Under the pieces are notes generated by a model. That model did not search any database, was not told the origin of the DNA, and saw only the letters and a list, made by a program, of their open reading frames with translations. Shown here piece after piece: positions 1 through 8,045 of a DNA stretch of 30,066 nucleotides. How positions within the stretch are numbered: position 1 is the stretch's first letter; every line of letters starts with the position of its first letter. Location: NCBI GenBank assembly GCA_028281205.1, contig JANQKJ010000113.1, positions 1 to 30,066 on the forward strand, read 5' to 3'. Origin of the DNA: Gammaproteobacteria bacterium (lineage in GTDB: Bacteria > Pseudomonadota > Gammaproteobacteria > UBA4575). The position numbers and the translations under genes are program-made.

Positions 1-95
1 CGACGGATCTTTAAGACTCGTCGGGTCGCTGTAGTTTAATTATTTAATATTATAATAATTATATAATTAAATTTAAATTTCGTACGCACAATGTG
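1..95. other. AT-rich edge region downstream of the Tam41-like gene
   Basis: No gene is visible. Bases 1-23 hold an imperfect inverted repeat (CGACG at 1-5 against CGTCG at 19-23, with TCTT/AAGA inside), which could be half of a terminator for the minus-strand genes or belong to a gene beyond the edge. Bases 38-82 are almost purely A and T. There is no clear T-run after the stem on either strand, so a terminator is not called. Confidence 0.3.
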
Positions 96-989
96 CTAAC
101 GAACCCTGCCTTGCTTGAACAAACGAAAAATAACCGGCCAGCAATATATCCACGGGTATTTGCGCATTTTATTATTCACCTGCACTGGCTCACCTGTATG
201 CCTTTCAATTTTCCAAGCTATATAATCTACTCCGCCCACAAATGTTGTTGTAGCTTTCATCAACCTTAGTACAGACAAAAACTTGCCGTATACGATTCTA
301 ATCTTCCACTTAAAATTATTAAGTAGCTTGTTTTTCTGGTAGTAATATTCTATAGCTAGCAAGCCCGAAAAAACTTCATCATAGAATTCTTTGTCATTGT
401 GATAGATATGTGTTGCACGAGCTTTTGTCTCTGCTCTCAATTCAGCCGCATAGGTCAACTGCAACCCTTCAATCCAAAATTCACTACTAGTATGAGAATC
501 TAGAAATCTCGGCATAACAGCATAATAAAACGATTGCGCAGCATTACACTGGATATCAGCAAGTTGTTTTTTAAAATCATCATTACTCGCATATATATAC
601 GATATTGGCTGAGTAAAACGTGCCCAAAAGTATGAATGGAAGCCTTTGCTTACAGCAGTCAACAAACCCTGTTGAGTCATTACAGCATATTTAGCGCGAT
701 ATGTTTGCCCATTTACATAAGTCTGAATAAAAAACACATTAGGAGGCAGTAAATGATTGCCAATACGATACCAATAATTTCTATAAGCATTCGAATATTT
801 ATCAACAATGACATAAAAATCTAACATTGCGTCTTGGTACTTTCGCGAGCGCATACAAGAACCATAAAAAACAACGCCGAGCACGCTAAAGTTAAGCTTA
901 CTATTTATTTCTTCGACAAAAGCTTGAAGAACTTCATCTTGCTGATACTGTAAACCACAATAAAAGAATTTAGCGAGTTGTTTACTCAT
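96..989 (-). CDS. Tam41/Mmp37-like phosphatidate cytidylyltransferase homologue
   Basis: This 297-residue protein resembles the Tam41 (Mmp37) family, nucleotidyltransferase-fold enzymes that make CDP-diacylglycerol from phosphatidic acid and CTP in mitochondria. The visible match is a nucleotidyltransferase core: Y-G-S at residues 42-44, then MLDFYVIVD with acidic residues D57 and D63, and downstream a KYAVMT segment (100-105) like the KYGV segment of Tam41. There is no signal peptide or clear membrane span. It is the last gene of a minus-strand trio and overlaps the kinase gene by 4 bases (ATGA), so the two are probably translationally coupled. A lipid kinase and a CDP-alcohol phosphatidyltransferase upstream fit a CDP-lipid route. 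The family call rests on short motifs; the substrate (phosphatidate, ceramide-1-phosphate or other) is not shown. Confidence 0.6.
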   Translation of the reverse strand: MSKQLAKFFYCGLQYQQDEVLQAFVEEINSKLNFSVLGVVFYGSCMRSRKYQDAMLDFYVIVDKYSNAYRNYWYRIGNHLLPPNVFFIQTYVNGQTYRAKYAVMTQQGLLTAVSKGFHSYFWARFTQPISYIYASNDDFKKQLADIQCNAAQSFYYAVMPRFLDSHTSSEFWIEGLQLTYAAELRAETKARATHIYHNDKEFYDEVFSGLLAIEYYYQKNKLLNNFKWKIRIVYGKFLSVLRLMKATTTFVGGVDYIAWKIERHTGEPVQVNNKMRKYPWIYCWPVIFRLFKQGRVR

Positions 990-1972
990 GTAGTTAAAAA
1001 TGTCACTTCACCGGCCGACTCGAGCACTACTTGTGTCAAGTGGTCCGGTTTACCAAAAAGTTCGCCATCTAAAGTAAACCCGTCATAAATATCCAGTATT
1101 ACTCTAGAAGAATAAATACTGCGGTAATAATCTTCTTCAGATTCTACACCTGGTGGTTTTCCAGATAGAATTTTCATAAATGCCTTAGCTGCTTTTGGTG
1201 CATTACGTTTAATCAGTGACAATGCAAGATCTGAATTTGACACTGATTTACCCCAGAACGGATATACACCCATTAATAATCGTTTTAATGTAGTTGCAGT
1301 AATAATAGTAAATTCACCCTCAATCATATCCATTGATTCGGTTTTAATACGCGCATGTGTAGAAGTCGTCATTTTATTTACTGTCAGCCAGTCCAATAGA
1401 TAGCGAATCATAGCCATAGATGGACCTAACTCACCACGCATGCCTTTTGTATGCAAATTTTGTCGACAATATAAAATCCCATTGTAAATAGCCCCTCCTC
1501 CAAAAAACATGCCACAGACTGTTAGCGAAGTTTCCGGCAAAGTCATACGCAAAACAGTGCGCTCACTTTGAGTTAATACGCCAGAACTACCAGAGTCATA
1601 ATTAATGATTTTATTCAATACTGAATTTAACTTACCTTTGCAGCCCACATCTCCATAAGCCATGCTAGTTGTGCCTGCTTGCAACAATACCAGACATGGA
1701 TTAAAAGTCAGATTTTCTACTTGTTTTAAATAAGTCAGGATATGTTGCAGAGTTCCATCTCCGCCATTAACAATAAGTATCTCACAAGTGTTTTGCTTAC
1801 ACTTGTCCAGCGCACTAATAAGATTTGTTTCACTATTAGTAACTATATGATTAATAGATGGGAAGTCAGCTAATATTTTTTTAAATTTTTCAAAACCACC
1901 GCGTTTATTTCTACCACTACGAGGGTTACTTATGGCAACAATATGAGGTTTTTCTATATTGTTACTAGGCAT
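986..1972 (-). CDS. DAG/sphingosine/ceramide-kinase family lipid kinase
   Basis: This 328-residue protein has a DAGK catalytic domain of the YegS/LCB5 type. SNPRSGRN (residues 15-22) is the N-terminal motif and GGDGT (70-74) the nucleotide-binding motif. A later LQAGTTSMA segment matches the family's GTxNxxA region. Members phosphorylate diacylglycerol, sphingoid bases or ceramide with ATP at the cytoplasmic face of the membrane. With a full ceramide pathway in the window, ceramide is a credible substrate; a DAGK-type ceramide kinase is reported for Caulobacter. The gene lies 11 bp after the phosphatidyltransferase stop and overlaps the Tam41-like gene by 4 bases, consistent with one operon. 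The fold call is firm; the substrate is inferred. Confidence 0.8.
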   Translation of the reverse strand: MPSNNIEKPHIVAISNPRSGRNKRGGFEKFKKILADFPSINHIVTNSETNLISALDKCKQNTCEILIVNGGDGTLQHILTYLKQVENLTFNPCLVLLQAGTTSMAYGDVGCKGKLNSVLNKIINYDSGSSGVLTQSERTVLRMTLPETSLTVCGMFFGGGAIYNGILYCRQNLHTKGMRGELGPSMAMIRYLLDWLTVNKMTTSTHARIKTESMDMIEGEFTIITATTLKRLLMGVYPFWGKSVSNSDLALSLIKRNAPKAAKAFMKILSGKPPGVESEEDYYRSIYSSRVILDIYDGFTLDGELFGKPDHLTQVVLESAGEVTFLTT

Positions 1973-1983
1973 AATCGAATTTA

Positions 1984-3216
1984 TTAATCAGAGCTTAACA
2001 ATGGTGCTATAGTCTTTAATGCAGGATAACCAGTAAATAATCTAACCGCCAAATTTGATTGAGATACGCTGGGCTCTATATTTTCCACCCACGACTCTAA
2101 ACGACCTGACAGCATACGCACTAAGCATGCATAAAAGAAACGTACGGCAAGTATTACAGTAGACAATACCGACCACGCAACAACCCACATAAAACCTGAC
2201 TCTGCATCTGCTACTAGCAAAGATAATGTCAGTAAAATCATGCATGGATTGCGGCGCGCTGTGATTAAACGGTGAAATGAATCAATTGGCTTCCAGCAAA
2301 AAATACTGATGTCATTGAAAAATAATTGAAACAATCCTTCAAATATCCTACCACCAACATAAGCCGCAAATAATATCCACATCCAATTCATTACTGGCAT
2401 AGTGGTGCTCAAAAATGTTATCTCATTGACCCCCAAACCCATTAACCAACACCAATACCAAATTGGTGGATGTATGATATCGAGCCCGTGATCCATAACA
2501 TGCCCAATACGACTTGATTGCAGTGTTACACGTGCTAACTTGCCGTCGACAGTATCAAGAAATGTCATTATCCATGCCGCACACAAACCTATGACTAGTT
2601 CGCCATAATAAAAAGCGAAGCCGCAGAATATAGTCAATAACCAACCAAACCCAGTCACTATATTGGGTGTAATCTTCATTCCAGCACACTTTCTCACTGT
2701 CCACCTTGCTGGTAGTGGCCACCACCATTTAGTCACCAGATCAGTAATTCCTTTATAGGACTTATCATAAAGGTAATTTTCTATAATTTGTTTATTTTGC
2801 TCGGTAACCTGGACCACATGGGCCAAGTCATATTTTCTTAGGCGAGGATCATAACCACCTGTAAGCTGCTGGGGCGTTACAGTATCAACTGATGTAGGCT
2901 GATTTGCTGTATTGCCAGATGCAAGTATGGCTTCAACTTCCAAGCAGTGATCAGTATCAACCCAGGCTGCTGCAGGATTTTTTTTGTGACAAGAACTAAC
3001 CAGGAGAGCATTCTGTTGTGTGATCAAATTTTTTATGACATTGGCTTCAAATAAATAGTCCGCACGCAAAATAAGAATTTTTCCACCACTAGCTAGCTGC
3101 TGTAGATCCAAACATTCACTAAAATCACCCACTTTAGTCAAGACTTTGCGTATACGCTCTTGTTGCGAAACACCCCATAATGTGACATCACAGGAATTTA
3201 TAATGTGGTAAATCAT
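1984..3216 (-). CDS. CDP-alcohol phosphatidyltransferase with a degenerate N-terminal domain
   Basis: This 410-residue membrane protein carries the complete CDP-alcohol phosphotransferase signature: D221, D224-G225, A228-R229, G238, D242 and D246, with several hydrophobic spans after residue 185. Such enzymes transfer a phosphoalcohol or phosphatidyl group from a CDP donor. Residues 1-125 resemble part of a GT-A nucleotidyltransferase (ILRADYLFE at 49-57 echoes the GDxxF core), but the GxGxR CTP-binding loop is missing. The arrangement recalls bifunctional inositol-1-phosphate cytidylyltransferase/DIPP synthase with a decayed first half. The separate nucleotidyltransferase at 6534-7259 could supply the lost activity. 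It is the first gene of the minus-strand trio. The products could be a phospholipid or a ceramide-phosphoalcohol; the sequence does not decide. Confidence 0.8.
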   Translation of the reverse strand: MIYHIINSCDVTLWGVSQQERIRKVLTKVGDFSECLDLQQLASGGKILILRADYLFEANVIKNLITQQNALLVSSCHKKNPAAAWVDTDHCLEVEAILASGNTANQPTSVDTVTPQQLTGGYDPRLRKYDLAHVVQVTEQNKQIIENYLYDKSYKGITDLVTKWWWPLPARWTVRKCAGMKITPNIVTGFGWLLTIFCGFAFYYGELVIGLCAAWIMTFLDTVDGKLARVTLQSSRIGHVMDHGLDIIHPPIWYWCWLMGLGVNEITFLSTTMPVMNWMWILFAAYVGGRIFEGLFQLFFNDISIFCWKPIDSFHRLITARRNPCMILLTLSLLVADAESGFMWVVAWSVLSTVILAVRFFYACLVRMLSGRLESWVENIEPSVSQSNLAVRLFTGYPALKTIAPLLSSD

Positions 3217-3303
3217 ATTTGTATATAATACTTAGGTAACTTTAGTGCTTAATGTGCTATTTCTGGTCGACTACTATCATAGACTATACAAGTCAGAATC
3301 ATA

Positions 3304-4305
3304 ATGAATGAAAGCAATCAAGTTGGCGGGCATGCTAATGAGTCTTTACGCTTTGTGCAACTTTCAGATTTGCACTTGTCTTCTATTGGTATTCCCAATC
3401 CACTACGCATTATTAACAAGCGGGTTCTAGGCTACTTATCTTGGTTACGCCGACGACGCCACACTCACCAACGCTGGGTATTAGACCTAGCTGTAGAGGC
3501 AATCAGAGAATTAAATGTTGATCATTATGCCATCACGGGTGACCTCACGCATATCGGTTTAAAAAATGAATTTGAACAAGCAAAGCAATGGTTAGAAAAT
3601 TTAGGCGACTCATATGACATTACTGTCATCCCAGGCAATCATGACTTATATACCAATGAACGGTGGTTACACAGCTTTAAAATTTGGGAGTCTTATTTAT
3701 ATGACGATAATGAACTATCTAAAAACAGTTATTCAAACAATGGACTCACCCGACTGAATGAACTTTACCCTATAGTACGGCTGCGAAAAAACGTAGCTTT
3801 TATTGGAGTAAACAGTGTGTTTGATGCTCCCTGGTTTCGCGCGACAGGCCGCATACATGAACTAGAGCTTAAGCGTCTAAATAATATATTAAACAGCAAG
3901 AAATTAGATGCTTACTGTAAAATCTTACTTATACATCACCCAATTACATTGACCAATACATCTAAACGCAAAAGTTTACTTAATCATGAAGAATTAATTA
4001 GTTTATTAAAAAAACATCCTGTTAACTTAGTACTGCATGGTCACGGCCATCATTCCTGCACTGAATCTATTCACCGTAGTAATGACTTTGAAATTCCTAT
4101 TATCGGCATGTCATCCTCATCAAGTATAAGTCAACAGCCAAACTATCAAGCCCAATTTTTATTATTTGAAGTTACTAAGAATGCACTTGAATGGGAAATA
4201 GTAAAACAAAGCTTCACACTAGATATTGATAAGAAATGTTTCAGCAAAAGCAGTACAGAAAAATTAATCACTAAGCATATTTGCGCGCAAACTGCCACTG
4301 AATAA
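3304..4305 (+). CDS. calcineurin-like metallophosphoesterase
   Basis: This 333-residue protein has all five metallophosphoesterase motifs: SDLHL (D22, H24), TGD (D80), PGNHD (111-114 region), IHHP, and HGHGHH near residue 247. The layout matches the CpdA/GpdQ class III phosphodiesterase group, which binds two metal ions and cleaves phosphomono- or diesters. There is no signal peptide, so it is probably cytoplasmic. It is divergent from the lipid trio across an 87-bp gap, and its 3' end overlaps the lptG 3' end by 35 bp on the opposite strand. Context suggests dephosphorylation of a lipid or head-group intermediate, as the phosphatase step does in DIPP-type pathways, but cyclic-nucleotide hydrolysis is an equally valid family activity. 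Confidence 0.8.
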   Translation: MNESNQVGGHANESLRFVQLSDLHLSSIGIPNPLRIINKRVLGYLSWLRRRRHTHQRWVLDLAVEAIRELNVDHYAITGDLTHIGLKNEFEQAKQWLENLGDSYDITVIPGNHDLYTNERWLHSFKIWESYLYDDNELSKNSYSNNGLTRLNELYPIVRLRKNVAFIGVNSVFDAPWFRATGRIHELELKRLNNILNSKKLDAYCKILLIHHPITLTNTSKRKSLLNHEELISLLKKHPVNLVLHGHGHHSCTESIHRSNDFEIPIIGMSSSSSISQQPNYQAQFLLFEVTKNALEWEIVKQSFTLDIDKKCFSKSSTEKLITKHICAQTATE

Positions 4306-5350
4306 ACAATAAAATAACCAATACAACACTGGCAGGAAGTATTGCTATAAGCAAAGGTGGCCACAACATCGCAGATCCCACATGCGTTACAATCTGCGTA
4401 GCTACATAAAAAGCAATTCCAGCCAATACGCCTAATGTTATACGCTTACCAGTAGACACGCTTCGTTGCGAACCAAATACAAAAGGCATGCCCAAAAGGA
4501 TCATAATTGCCGCAGAAACAGGTGTAGTTAATTTTTGCCAAAACAATAACTCATAGCGGTAAGACTGTTCACCACGTTGTTTTAAACCTTGTACAAAATG
4601 ATACAAATTGCTAATAGACAATGCTTCAGGCTTAGAAACAATCACACCTAATTGTGTCGCAGTTAAAAATGATTCCCATTGTGCCTCGGTTAACTTCTCC
4701 ACTTTGAGCTCACCATCGATCACCTCTTTTATTGTTACATTTTGAAGTTGCCATAGTTTCTCACTCGCAAGTAATACTTTTTCGGCAAAAAGATAGCGTA
4801 ATAATTTATATTGGTCATTAAACTCGAATATTTCTACATCCACAGGAATACGTCCATTCTCAACATCTTTTATATGTATAAATCGATGATTACTCTGCGC
4901 CCAGTAACCTGCCTCACTTATAAAGTCACCTCTATCCTCAACTGCCAGAGTTTTTTCTATGTGAGCTGTTTGCAAAGTTGCCGGAATTACAAATTGTGCA
5001 TTAAGCAGCACCAGAACCATTAAAATGAAGGCTGCAAACAATACTGAATTAATAACCCCTCTGGGAGAAACGCCTACACTTTCAATTGCAACCAATTCGT
5101 GATGTGAAGCAAGAGAGCCAAGCGCAATAATAGAACCAACCAAACTAATGAATGCTGCAAAATCTAGTAATAATTTAGGTGCGTGATAGAACACATACTT
5201 TAACGCTAACCACCAGTTGTAAGCACCAGTACCAACCTGATCAAGCTCATCAATAAGTAAGATAATTGAAAACAATGACACCATAATTAATGCGAGAAGC
5301 AAAAATCCTTGCACAACGCTCATACCAATATAACGCTGGAGTACAAACAT
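4271..5350 (-). CDS. lptG: LptG, LPS export permease subunit
   Basis: This inner-membrane protein belongs to the YjgP/YjgQ family, with three N-terminal spans, a periplasmic beta-jellyroll middle and three C-terminal spans. With LptF and the LptB ATPase it extracts LPS and passes it to LptC. The open frame runs up to 5413, but the ATG at 5350 is chosen: it gives 359 residues, the usual length, begins MFVLQRYIG as the family does, and lies 2 bp after the lptF stop. The extra 21 codons upstream sit inside lptF. Its 3' end overlaps the metallophosphoesterase gene. Unusually, it sits inside a lipid-modification locus rather than beside pepA, so a dedicated second copy is possible. Confidence 0.9.
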   Translation of the reverse strand: MFVLQRYIGMSVVQGFLLLALIMVSLFSIILLIDELDQVGTGAYNWWLALKYVFYHAPKLLLDFAAFISLVGSIIALGSLASHHELVAIESVGVSPRGVINSVLFAAFILMVLVLLNAQFVIPATLQTAHIEKTLAVEDRGDFISEAGYWAQSNHRFIHIKDVENGRIPVDVEIFEFNDQYKLLRYLFAEKVLLASEKLWQLQNVTIKEVIDGELKVEKLTEAQWESFLTATQLGVIVSKPEALSISNLYHFVQGLKQRGEQSYRYELLFWQKLTTPVSAAIMILLGMPFVFGSQRSVSTGKRITLGVLAGIAFYVATQIVTHVGSAMLWPPLLIAILPASVVLVILLFIQWQFARKYA

Positions 5351-5352
5351 GA

Positions 5353-6402
5353 TCAGTTGTATCGCTTGCTCAATACTGCTGTGAAAACAAGCAAAATAAT
5401 AACTACACTCCACATACCGGGCATGGGACTCAATACGCCTTGCTCCATCCAGGCTTTCATAACCAAGCTACTGGCATGTATGAAAAAGAAAAATAGAATG
5501 CCAAGAATTAATTTTCCAAATCGACCTTGCCTAGGTGAAGTTTTTGCCAGCAGTATCGCAATAAGCGCCAACAGTAATGCTTTAAACGCCGAGGTTACAC
5601 GCCATTGAAACTCAGCTTGCTCATTTTTATCTATCGAACTGGCTAGGTACTGGGTAGGTGCGGCTTTACGCTTAAATGAGGGAGGAGCAATTTGTTTATT
5701 CTTAGGCTCAATAGTGAATTTATTAAAATCAATTAAAGTATCAGCATCCGATTTTGTCAGTTGATAAGCTGAGCCATTCTTAAACACCATGATTGGGGAC
5801 AATTTATCTAACCCTTCTTTAGTAAAACCTTCCTCAGCATAGATAATTTGCGAGGCTTCATCTTTAGGCTGGTAAATGAATATATCCTGCTTAATATCAT
5901 TATTCGCATCTATGCCTCTCACAAAATAGACTTGTCCGGAGTCTTTGTTTTCATAAAAATACCCTTCTTCTAAATGCTCAAAATCATAGGTCTGCTGTGC
6001 TTGAAATTTTGCACTATAACGAAGGTCATACGCCCAGGGGCGCACAAAAATTGCAACAACTGCAGTCAGTATAGTGATGGAAACTATCAAAGGCATCAGG
6101 CTCTTCATTAATCCAAACACACTCATCCCCGATGCTTGCAAAGCGCTTATTTCTTGTTCGGAATAAAGCTTACCTAAACCCAATAGTAAAGTGATGTAAA
6201 GAGCTAGCGGAAGAAACAATTCAAAAGCAGCGATTGTTTTTGAAATAATCAATACAACCAACAAATCACCGGGAACAAGGTTACTTTCGGCATCCGCCAA
6301 AAGCACCAGCGCACTATAACTGACCATCAATAATAAAAGCACACCACAAATTAACGCAAAAGGCCTGAGTATCTCGCGAGTTATGTATCTCGTAATAATC
6401 AA
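5353..6402 (-). CDS. lptF: LptF, LPS export permease subunit
   Basis: This 349-residue YjgP-type permease is the partner of LptG. The N-terminus (MIITRYITREIL) and the GLGKLYSEQEISALQASG coupling-helix region, which contacts LptB, are well conserved. The start codon is TTG at 6402-6400: an in-frame TAG lies three codons upstream, no ATG occurs before about residue 26, and the N-terminus aligns with E. coli LptF only if TTG is used. No strong Shine-Dalgarno sequence is visible, so translation may be weak. It heads a two-gene operon with lptG, and the 131-bp gap to the divergent gene at 6534 must hold promoters for both. Confidence 0.92.
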   Translation of the reverse strand: MIITRYITREILRPFALICGVLLLLMVSYSALVLLADAESNLVPGDLLVVLIISKTIAAFELFLPLALYITLLLGLGKLYSEQEISALQASGMSVFGLMKSLMPLIVSITILTAVVAIFVRPWAYDLRYSAKFQAQQTYDFEHLEEGYFYENKDSGQVYFVRGIDANNDIKQDIFIYQPKDEASQIIYAEEGFTKEGLDKLSPIMVFKNGSAYQLTKSDADTLIDFNKFTIEPKNKQIAPPSFKRKAAPTQYLASSIDKNEQAEFQWRVTSAFKALLLALIAILLAKTSPRQGRFGKLILGILFFFFIHASSLVMKAWMEQGVLSPMPGMWSVVIILLVFTAVLSKRYN

Positions 6403-6533
6403 AATATGCTAATCCGCTACTGAATAATCATCACCTTCTGTTAAACGATAGTGTATAGTTGCCGATGATGAAATTAGCACTTATTTTCATATATCTAGCT
6501 GCCTAACACTAACTCTTTTTTAAATATTTTTTA

Positions 6534-7259
6534 ATGAAAGCCATAATTTTATGTGCTGGCCAAGGGCGCCGCTTACTACCCCACACAGAATCCACACCCA
6601 AATGTCTGCTAACTATCGCTGACAAGCATTTCATTGAATGGCAAATCGATGCATTAAGCGAAATTGGTATTAATCATATTGTTGCGGTAGTGGGATATGC
6701 TGCTCAGCGTATCGAGTCAATATTGAAAAACAAGTACCAAAATAAAATCAGCTTTATCTACAACCCTTTTTATGAAATCGCTGATAATCTTGCCAGCTGC
6801 TGGATGGCGAAAGAGCATTTTTACGATGATTTTTTAATACTAAATGGCGACACTTTATTTGAACCCAGCATCATATCAACACTATTGACAAAAAATGACT
6901 TCCCTATCACTTTAGCTACAGATAAAAAAGATAGCTATGACGACGATGATATGAAAGTAATCACACAAGGCACTCAATTAATCTCTGTGGGTAAAAAATT
7001 ACCTCTAGACAAAGTTAACGGCGAATCGATTGGTGTGATGCATTTCAACCCCAGAGGTGCAGAACTATTTAGACAAACTGTTGAAACGTTAATGTATCAA
7101 CCCGAGTCATTGCAGAAATGGTATTTATCTATTATCGACGAACTCGCCGCAAACAATCATGTAGGCACATGCTCTGTTCACGGTTTAGACTGGACAGAAG
7201 TTGATTTTGTACAAGATTTAGAACGTGCAAGAAGCCTTGCCGAAAAATGGTCCAAATAA
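6534..7259 (+). CDS. sugar/alcohol-phosphate nucleotidyltransferase (LicC/IPCT-like)
   Basis: This 241-residue protein is a complete GT-A nucleotidyltransferase. ILCAGQGRRL (residues 5-14) is the NTP-binding loop, PKCLL (about 23-27) follows, and LNGDTLFE carries the metal-binding Asp. The compact size and the NLASCWMA segment resemble choline-phosphate or inositol-1-phosphate cytidylyltransferases rather than glucose-1-phosphate thymidylyltransferases. It probably activates a phosphorylated alcohol as a CDP derivative for the CDP-alcohol phosphatidyltransferase at 1984-3216, whose own N-terminal domain lacks this loop. The gene stands alone on the plus strand and converges with 3 bp of spacing on the MobA-like gene. 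The true substrate cannot be read from the sequence. Confidence 0.7.
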   Translation: MKAIILCAGQGRRLLPHTESTPKCLLTIADKHFIEWQIDALSEIGINHIVAVVGYAAQRIESILKNKYQNKISFIYNPFYEIADNLASCWMAKEHFYDDFLILNGDTLFEPSIISTLLTKNDFPITLATDKKDSYDDDDMKVITQGTQLISVGKKLPLDKVNGESIGVMHFNPRGAELFRQTVETLMYQPESLQKWYLSIIDELAANNHVGTCSVHGLDWTEVDFVQDLERARSLAEKWSK

Positions 7260-7262
7260 GAT

Positions 7263-8045
7263 TTATCCTGCTAAAAATTTTTGTATTACTTGATAATCTT
7301 GTGCTGAATCAACATCAATGGCTAATTCCGCGTTAGGCATGCATTGAATCTTCAATCTCGCACCAACTTTTTCGGATAACTTCAATGCGACTTGATCGAG
7401 ACTTAGACGACCAAGCTTGTATTGCAACAAACTAATCCAGTCAATTTTACGGATAAGTTGAATCGGTTTTTTGCGACTTTTTTCTACTTCTTTCCAGTAA
7501 TCTATAGCTTTGAGCCCCTCAGGCGCTAAAACAGCAAAGATATTAGCAAAACATACAACTTTACTTCCAAATTGATATTGAGTTTTCTTTAACTCAGGGA
7601 TTATTTCATGGACTTTTTGATAATCAATCGCACTGGCAACAAAATCAGCACTGATATCAACCATTGTCTCGCAGTATTGATCCAACACATTCACACTAAG
7701 AAGTGCTAAATCACAGGTAACAATCAAGGTTGGATAATAATCTGACTGCATTACCCCGCGCATAGCACTTGCACTCGGACCCGACGCGGGCTCCAACAAA
7801 CATACATTATGTTGCTCTATAAAAGAATGCAAACTTGTTCTATTAGTTAAATATTTCTGGCTAGGGCCAACTGAATAGATTTTATTAACACTTCGACACT
7901 CATGTAATACTGAGATCACACGTTCAATTAATGTAGTACCTTGTAGCTTAGCAAATGCTTTTCCCTCCACTCCTGCTACCGAAGCTACAGGGTCTGACAA
8001 ACCTCGGTCACCCGCTAAAATCACAGCATTCCATTGCTTACTCAA
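7263..8045 (-). CDS. MobA-like NTP transferase, candidate CDP-head-group synthase
   Basis: This 260-residue protein begins with a nucleotidyltransferase loop (AVILAGDRG, residues 7-15), followed by a KAFAKLQG segment and a VTCDLALL metal-site region, as in MobA-like NTP transferases. The start is TTG at 8045: a stop codon precedes it in frame and no ATG follows until far inside the core. The TTG overlaps the TGA of the upstream GNAT gene (TTGA), implying translational coupling with that candidate ceramide synthase. In Caulobacter a cytidylyltransferase (CpgD) in the ceramide locus makes CDP-glycerate for ceramide phosphoglycerate; this gene is a candidate for the same job. The domain is clear; the substrate is inferred from context. 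Confidence 0.6.
   Translation of the reverse strand: MSKQWNAVILAGDRGLSDPVASVAGVEGKAFAKLQGTTLIERVISVLHECRSVNKIYSVGPSQKYLTNRTSLHSFIEQHNVCLLEPASGPSASAMRGVMQSDYYPTLIVTCDLALLSVNVLDQYCETMVDISADFVASAIDYQKVHEIIPELKKTQYQFGSKVVCFANIFAVLAPEGLKAIDYWKEVEKSRKKPIQLIRKIDWISLLQYKLGRLSLDQVALKLSEKVGARLKIQCMPNAELAIDVDSAQDYQVIQKFLAG

Noticed and set aside
1..23. Intrinsic terminator at the left edge
   Set aside because: The stem is short and mismatched and no T-run follows on either strand; the neighbouring gene is out of view.
5351..5413. Upstream extension of the lptG frame by 21 codons
   Set aside because: It lies inside lptF; the ATG at 5350 gives the normal LptG length and N-terminus.
5309..5608. 99-codon plus-strand frame across the lptG/lptF junction
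   Set aside because: It is antisense to two conserved genes and shows no domain or ribosome binding site.
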